Of a stretch of 64,000 nucleotides of DNA, positions 58,687-64,000 are shown piece after piece. Positions within the stretch are counted from its first letter, which is position 1. Each line of letters opens with the position of its first letter. Origin of the DNA: Incurvaria masculella (lineage: Eukaryota > Arthropoda > Insecta > Lepidoptera > Incurvariidae); assembly GCA_946894095.1 (NCBI GenBank), contig OX335643.1:5877036-5941035 (forward strand), read 5' to 3'. Under the pieces are notes generated by a model that was given only the letters and a program-made list of their open reading frames with translations, had not been told where the DNA came from and searched no databases. The position numbers and the translations under genes are program-made.

Positions 58687-58699
58687 GTGAGGCTCGCCT

Positions 58700-58998
58700 C
58701 TGCAGTCCCCTGCGTTACTCCAGTAAATGAGTTTCCATGGAACACTAGGGTCGTGTCATCGGCAAAGATTATGATTTCCGCATTTGCTATTTTCAATTAG
58801 CACAGACTATTTATATATAGATAAGAAATGATGTTGGTCCAAGCATGCTGCCTTGAGGCACTCCAAATTTCAAATGGAACATTACTTTTGCTTAATAATT
58901 GCTTTTTTTTCGAGGAATGGAACCATGTAAGAGCAGTATCCCGTATGCCTATTCCGTTTTTTTTTAATTGTTTGATATAGTATCGAATGCTTTGACAA
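58700..58998 (-). pseudogene. Older LINE reverse transcriptase, fragment 1 (FADD side)
   Basis: The minus strand reads KAFDTIS next to the Jockey insertion, then GIGIRDTALTWFHS, GVPQGSMLGPTSFLIYI and IANAEIIIFADDTTLVFHGN, with frameshifts and stops between. These are RT domains around the catalytic FADD. The order shows that the rest of the element lies to the right of the Jockey insertion. Confidence 0.8.
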
Positions 58999-59145
58999 GT
59001 TATAAGATATTTTTTTTTTTTTTATTATTTTAAACTGCAATCTGTCAGTTTATAGACATTTATCAGTTTTTTTGTTAGGAATAGTTGTCTTGAGTGTGGC
59101 AAATGTCCAATGACATTTCCACAAAAAAGTACACAGCTTATAAGA

Positions 59146-61923
59146 CTATGCTGTTATTAGATCTTGGGGTGCCCTTCTCTTCAGTCTAGTGAAGACCCTC
59201 CTCGGTTTCATCAAGTTTGAGGCTAATTTATTTGGGTGTTCATCGAGTCTTGATTTGTATGCTGCTGTTTTTGTTTTAGCTTCCTCCTTTACTGATGGGA
59301 TTTGGAGTTCCAGATGGAGCCTGTTGTTCGTAACATACCATGGTGCGTTGACAATCATGCGCAGAATCTTTGATTGAAATCTTTGGAGGATTTCTAGGTT
59401 GGAGTTAGCGGTTGTGCCCCATAGTTGGATTCCGTATGACCAGATAGGTTTGAGAATAGTTTTGTATAGGAGGAGTTTGTTTTTGGAATGAAGTTGTGAT
59501 TTGGGACCTATAAGCCAGTAAATGTTTCGCAGTCTTTGACTAAGCGCTTTTCTTTTGGTAAAGATGTGTTTTTTCCATGTAAGGCGTCTGTCCAGGTAGA
59601 CACCTAGATATTTAGCATCGTTGGCCTGAGGTATTGGACAGCCATTAAGCGTAACTGGAGGGCAGGTTTCTCGTCTAAGTGTGTAAGTTACCTGGACTGA
59701 TTTTGTTTCATTAGCCTTTATACGCCACTCTTTCAACCATGAGGATATTTTATCAAGGCTTTTCTGTAGATTGGCTGATGCTTTTAAGTTATTTTCATTA
59801 ATAGCCAGGGCAGCTGTGTCATCTGCGAAGGTACCCATTACTACTCCTTCGGATAGAGGTAAATCTGCTGTAAACAGTAGATACAAAGTAGGGCCCAGAA
59901 CACTTCCTTGGGGCACCCCAGCATGAATTTCGTGGAGTTTTGTCACCTCTTCGCCATGCTTTACAAAGTAATGTCTGGATTTCAAGTAGGATTTCAGAAA
60001 GATGAAGTAATTTATGGGAAGCATTTTTTTTATTTTGTAAAGTAGTCCATCATGCCAGACCCGATCAAAAGCCTTGGATATGTCAAGGAAAGCGGCTGCG
60101 CAGTACTTTTTATGTTCAAATGTGTAGTTTATATTATCTACAAGCCTATGTATTTGTTCAATAGTGCTGTGCTTTTGCCTAAATCCAAATTGATGGTCAG
60201 GGATCAGCTTGCTTTTCTTTACTATAGGTAATAAACGATTTAAAAATAGTGTTTCCATTACTTTGGAGAGGACTGGAAGCAGACTTATTGGGCGGTAGGA
60301 TGACACTTCCTCAGGACGTTTGCCAGGTTTCAACACCATGATTATCTGTGCTACTTTCCACTGGGGAGGCATAAACCCTGCTCTCAGTACTGAGTTGAAT
60401 AACTGCGTTAGGAAGAGTAGGCCATTGTCAGGTAGTTCTTTTAATACCTTTGCGGTTATTAAGTCATAGCCTGGGGATTTGTGCGGTTGCAGTTTTTTTA
60501 TGACCGAAGATACTTCAGTTTTTGTGAACTTAGTAATGGGCAAGTCTAATTGATATGTTTCATTAAGTATTGATAAAGCTTCTTCTTCAACATGAGCCGG
60601 GCCTTCGTTTGGATTCGGGATGAATACTTTAGTCAGGTGTTTAGCAAAAGCTTCAGCTTTGTTGATGTCACTCTTTGCCCACGTATTGTCAACATTGCGA
60701 ATTGGAGGTTTAAAAGTGATGGGACGTGTGAGGCACTTTGTAGCCTTCCAGAGTGAGTAATTTGTTTCAGCTGTTGGGTCTAGGTGCGTGAGATATTTCT
60801 CGACCCTCTGATTTTTCTCCCTGCTAAGTAGCTTCTTAAGTTGAGCAGTTTGAAAGTTAAGTTTTCCCTTATCCGCTGGGAAACGTGATTGCTGCCACAG
60901 TTTCCTAGCTTTACGTTTCTCTGCTATCTTATCCCTTATGGTTTTGGAGCATTGGGGTCTGCTAGGGCTGGTTAGGTAGGATGGAGATGCAATCCAGGCG
61001 GACTGCTGGACACAGTTATTAAAGTGCTCTACTGCATATTCAATGTCGTCATCTGTCTTTAGTGGTACGTTTGTATTGAGGTTGGATGACACCAACATCC
61101 GGAACAAATCCCAGTCAGTTTTTAGATTATGGAAAGTGCATGGTCTCACTTCTTGGCTGACTTCGCTGTTTATTGTTACCAGGACTGGAGAGTGATCAGA
61201 CGATAATTCCAGCTTTGCTTCAGCTTTTATGTAGGCGTTGGCGATTCCTTTTGTTACACAAAAGTCTATCAGGTCTGGCGTTTTTGCAGTGTCTGTTGGC
61301 CAGTAAGTCGGGTTGCCACAGGAAACAGCGTTTAGTTTAAGAGCTTGCATAGCGAGCAAAAGTTGGCGTCCTTTGGTGGTTGTTAATCGAGATCCCCAAT
61401 TTGTATGTTTGGCATTATAGTCTCCGCCAGCTATGAAGCGTTCACCTAACGTGCTAAAGAATGCCTTATATTCCTCTTTGCTTATCTTGTGTTTAGGTGG
61501 GCTATATAGAGCAGATATGGTGAGGCATCCCAACCAGTCTTCAACTTCGATGCTTGTGGCTTGAATCTTAGTTTCGCAATAGGCTTTTAGTTCATGATGC
61601 TTAATGTTCTGTTTTATGAGAATTGCTGAGCCACCATGAGCAGAGCCATCGGGGTGCATTGTGTGGTATAATTTGTAATTTGGTGTTTTAAAATGGCTTT
61701 TTGAGGTAAAATGGGTTTCCGAAATTAGTAAAATATCAATTTGGAAAAGATTTAAGAATGTTTCCACCTCTAGGATATGATTTGACAGCCCGTTGGCATT
61801 CCAATGAACAATTTTTAGTCGCGCGAATTTTGTGACATTTTGGCTGTGAGAGTTATGAGCATGTTTGTCATAATTGCCATTTGTTGCATCATCTGGTTTA
61901 GCATGCCCATGAGCTCGCGCATA
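59146..61923 (-). CDS. Jockey-type ORF2: endonuclease and reverse transcriptase
   Basis: The frame is open from just after a stop at 61924-61926 to 59146. The first Met is at 61767, but the conserved endonuclease N-terminus (KIVHWNANGLSNH) lies upstream of it, so translation must begin without ATG or by coupling to ORF1. Counting from that Met: endonuclease 1-200 (SETHF at 16-20, GGDYNAKH at 114-121, SDH at 190-192) and RT about 425-700 (SYRPISLLPVLSK, QFGFRQKHST, AFLDISKAFDRV, GVPQGSVLGP, catalytic FADD at 647-650), then a C-terminal region ending near 873. No stops or frameshifts are seen, and all catalytic motifs are present. It is likely capable of target-primed reverse transcription. Confidence 0.93.
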   Translation of the reverse strand, partial: YARAHGHAKPDDATNGNYDKHAHNSHSQNVTKFARLKIVHWNANGLSNHILEVETFLNLFQIDILLISETHFTSKSHFKTPNYKLYHTMHPDGSAHGGSAILIKQNIKHHELKAYCETKIQATSIEVEDWLGCLTISALYSPPKHKISKEEYKAFFSTLGERFIAGGDYNAKHTNWGSRLTTTKGRQLLLAMQALKLNAVSCGNPTYWPTDTAKTPDLIDFCVTKGIANAYIKAEAKLELSSDHSPVLVTINSEVSQEVRPCTFHNLKTDWDLFRMLVSSNLNTNVPLKTDDDIEYAVEHFNNCVQQSAWIASPSYLTSPSRPQCSKTIRDKIAEKRKARKLWQQSRFPADKGKLNFQTAQLKKLLSREKNQRVEKYLTHLDPTAETNYSLWKATKCLTRPITFKPPIRNVDNTWAKSDINKAEAFAKHLTKVFIPNPNEGPAHVEEEALSILNETYQLDLPITKFTKTEVSSVIKKLQPHKSPGYDLITAKVLKELPDNGLLFLTQLFNSVLRAGFMPPQWKVAQIIMVLKPGKRPEEVSSYRPISLLPVLSKVMETLFLNRLLPIVKKSKLIPDHQFGFRQKHSTIEQIHRLVDNINYTFEHKKYCAAAFLDISKAFDRVWHDGLLYKIKKMLPINYFIFLKSYLKSRHYFVKHGEEVTKLHEIHAGVPQGSVLGPTLYLLFTADLPLSEGVVMGTFADDTAALAINENNLKASANLQKSLDKISSWLKEWRIKANETKSVQVTYTLRRETCPPVTLNGCPIPQANDAKYLGVYLDRRLTWKKHIFTKRKALSQRLRNIYWLIGPKSQLHSKNKLLLYKTILKPIWSYGIQLWGTTANSNLEILQRFQSKILRMIVNAPWYVTNNRLHLELQIPSVKEEAKTKTAAYKSRLDEHPNKLASNLMKPRRVFTRLKRRAPQDLITA

Positions 61924-63395
61924 TTAGTGTGATCACTAGGACACTGGTTTGGATTTAGGTTATTTTCTGGTGGAGGCTTTGGGTTTGATGAGCTATTTTG
62001 GTTATTCTGAGGCATATCTGGTTTCGTCTTGTTGCCTACCGATTGAGCAAAGGTCATATTGGGCATTATTGTGTTATTCTTGCTGTAGTCATAGAAAACT
62101 TTTGGGACTTCCTTGCTTCGCAGGGGGGGATACTTTATTTTCTGTAGTTCACGGTAGACTGAGCAGCCTTTATAATTGGCAGGATGATTGCCGGTACACA
62201 AAATACATTTTACATCATCCGACTTACCTTTTCTTTCGCAATTTGCGGAGGTGTGGTCACCAGCACACTTAATACACTTTGGCTTGCGACGGCAGTATGA
62301 TTTAGTGTGCCCATATTGCTGACAGTTTGAGCATTGAGGAATTTCTCTTTTAGGGCGCGGGGGCTCGAAGATGATACGGCAGTGCAGCAGACTTTTAATG
62401 TCATAAATATCTTTATTATTTGCTTTTGGTGACATTTCAATCATAAAAATTGGTAGAGGTATTTTAGTTCTACGCTGTCTGACATTCCAAATGTTAGCGA
62501 CGCTGTGCCCGAGATCACTCAGTGCTGTTTTGATTTCCTCTGTGTCGCAGGAGGGGTGCATGTTTTTGAGCACTACTTTAAAGTTTCTATCGTGCTTGGG
62601 CTTATATGTGTAACATTCAGTGTTTTTTGCTTCCAGTTGTTTGACGATAGTTGAGTATGCTCCTGGCGTTCGTGGCTGAGTTTTCACCTGTTCGTTACGT
62701 AGGACTTTGATTTCATAGTCCCCTGCAGCATGTATGTTGAGTAGGTTAAGCAGAGGTTGAATGTTGCCTACTTTATCTACGAAGATGGGTGGGGGCTTTG
62801 CTGTTTTTTCTTCCAATGGATTTTTGGATAATGACTTTTCTATTTTCTCTTGTTCGGGTTCAAGGTTGTCTTGCTCGTCTTCTAGTCTCTCAAATCTGTT
62901 TGAGGTGGGTAAAGGTTGACTTAGCCAGTATGTGCTGATTTTAGTTTGTTTGATGTTCCTAGTAGAGGATTCAGGACTCTCCCTCATTCTTTTTCTGTGA
63001 GGAACTTTGCTCCAGTCTTCTTCCTGGTCATCTTTTGGGCTTTTAGCTATTTCAGTGCAATCTTTTTAGCTTTGGGACCTGAATGTTAGGTCATTATGGG
63101 AGTTAGAGCGACGTCTGTTCAAAAATAAACTTTTGTGAAAGATTTGTTGAGATAGTATTTTGTTGTTCGTTGTTGGTTTGAGTTGTTGGCTAGTTTGGCT
63201 GATGGGGTCATCTTCGATGCTGCTTTCAGTGTTTTCCTCGGGATTCAGATAAGGTGAGTGAGGCGGGACAGGGGTCAGATCATGTCCACTTAGGTTTTTT
63301 AAGGTATTGGATTCCATTTTTGTTCCCACGATTTGGGTCGATTTAACAGGTCGCTTACAGGGTGACGCCCTTTCCCGTAAGAAGGCGAAGTACAA
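61815..63395 (-). pseudogene. Jockey-type ORF1 (gag-like, zinc knuckles), one nonsense codon
   Basis: One frame runs from a Met at 63395 to the stop at 61815, interrupted only by TAA at 63066-63068. The upstream 109 codons and the downstream 416 codons are in the same frame, so one substitution would account for the break. The 390 codons from Met 62987 hold a PRE_C2HC-like region (about 140-205) and three zinc knuckles near 219-232 (CSNCQQYGHTKSYC), 238-250 and 261-275, then a Gln/Asn/Met-rich tail. ORF1 proteins coat the RNA and are needed for retrotransposition. Internal initiation at 62987 could give a shortened protein. Confidence 0.88.
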
Positions 63396-63863
63396 CGACG
63401 TTTGCCGGGTCCGTCGAGGTTGGCGCTATCAACTGGTCTACCTACCAGCCACGCATCCTTTTGGCGCGTTTCCCACCGTAGGATTAGGGTAATTTTTTAT
63501 AGAGATTTTCTTCCTCGCAGCCCGGGCGGTAAAGCCAAGGCCCCCGTTCCTGAGAGACATGACCACAGGTTTACGGTGTGTGCTGAGGGTCATTTCTGAC
63601 ACCCTTTTGTGGCAGCAGGCAAGACTGCGCTGTCTTTTAGGAGGTATTTAGTCTCCAAGGCTACCAACGCCTCTTCCGAGTCTACTCAGGTGTATGGTTA
63701 TACCGCCATTTCTCGGTCGCCAGAGCCTCGTCTGTTTTCCAGCAGGGTGCACCGTGCTCTAAGAGCACCGCCAGCTATTCGTACGAACCACTGGCGCGGG
63801 TAGGTGAGGATGACATTTGGGCCGGAAAGATGTTAATTCCGTCACCCCTTACACGATATAAGT
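63396..63863 (-). other. 5' region of the Jockey-type LINE
   Basis: Between the start of ORF1 and the element's 5' boundary at the target-site duplication. Fairly GC-rich compared with its surroundings. Jockey elements usually carry internal promoters here, but I can point to no specific motif. The + strand frames in it are by-products. Confidence 0.6.
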
Positions 63864-63875
63864 GTTATAAGATAT

Positions 63876-64000
63876 GTAAAAATATTGACACTGGTCGATC
63901 TTTTAACTCCAAACCCATATTGAATAAGAATAAGAATAGTTTACTTGTTTCTTGAGTAACTTGAACAAAATCAATCCAATCCAGGTGTGCTTTAGACAGG
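63876..64000 (-). pseudogene. Older LINE reverse transcriptase, fragment 2
   Basis: The minus strand reads LELKDRPVSIFLH immediately before the target-site duplication, matching the RT strand that precedes 'KAFDTIS' at 58.99 kb (general pattern V.IFLDL.KAFDT). It continues the split older element beyond the right edge. Confidence 0.65.

Larger units (their letters stand above)
59011..63863 (-). mobile_element. Near-full-length Jockey-clade LINE with 12-bp target-site duplication
   Basis: The element runs right to left. The 5' end is at 63863, followed by a ~470-bp 5' region, a gag-like ORF1 (63395-61815), an EN-RT ORF2 (61923-59146), a 3' UTR and a poly(A) tail (T run at 59011-59023 on the + strand). 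GTTATAAGATAT flanks it at 58999-59010 and 63864-63875. Two ORFs with a zinc-knuckle ORF1 and APE-type endonuclease plus RT but no RNase H are the Jockey layout. It sits antisense to Wdr62 and splits an older LINE. The sharp duplication, long poly(A) and open ORF2 indicate a young insertion. Confidence 0.92.

Noticed and set aside
56062..56125. tRNA genes (also 10755-10840, 39555-39620, 39960-40018)
   Set aside because: A and B boxes are present but the acceptor and anticodon arms do not fold convincingly, and the segments are attached to SINE bodies or occur as repeated heads.
58296..58680. Minus-strand frame continuing from the FADD box across exon 13
   Set aside because: Beyond about 58700 it is the antisense of Wdr62 exon 13, whose + strand frame is conserved; only the part right of 58700 is reverse transcriptase.

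Overview
The window is animal nuclear DNA, most likely from a moth or butterfly. The evidence is one intron-rich gene with GT/AG introns, an AT-rich non-coding background, and dense interspersed repeats of kinds I recognise from Lepidoptera: RTE-, Jockey- and CR1-like LINE pieces, a mariner, a Helitron-like repeat, tRNA-headed SINEs, and a 300-bp family carrying a GGAC microsatellite. I see no prokaryotic or viral genome features.

The only host gene I can support is the 5' part of the single invertebrate orthologue of vertebrate WDR62/MAPKBP1 (fly Wdr62), on the + strand. Thirteen coding exons between 4714 and 58686 join in frame, with GT donors and AG acceptors, into 645 codons of a WD40 protein. 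The 3' end lies beyond the right edge. Exon 1 is at 4.7 kb, exon 2 at 27.7 kb, and exons 3-13 at 48.6-58.7 kb. Introns 1 and 2 are about 23 and 21 kb and consist largely of repeats.

Layout: 1-4560 is the upstream region with repeats and no gene. 4565-4713 is a probable promoter and 5' UTR. 4.8-27.7 kb (intron 1) holds LINE fragments, inverted-repeat elements, SINEs (one with a 5S rRNA-like head) and two Helitron-like copies. 27.8-48.6 kb (intron 2) holds a perfect 25-bp-stem hairpin, copies of a terminal-inverted-repeat (TIR) family starting AAGGTGGCC, a mariner with one nonsense codon, several further MITE-like families and a 1-kb foldback just before exon 3. 48.7-50.5 kb is an array in which the 3' 165 bp of exon 3 plus its splice donor is repeated nine times. 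50.9-58.7 kb carries exons 4-13, with two more small duplications that copy exon-intron junctions. 58.7-64 kb holds an older reverse-transcriptase fragment split by an almost complete Jockey-type LINE with a 12-bp target-site duplication.

The points most worth a second look are the exon-3 tandem array, which multiplies a 5' splice site and an in-frame stop; the SINE family in which one body is joined to either a tRNA-type or a 5S rRNA-type head; the nested LINE insertion with exact boundaries; and the duplicated acceptor before exon 9. I found no operon-like or defence-like novel system.
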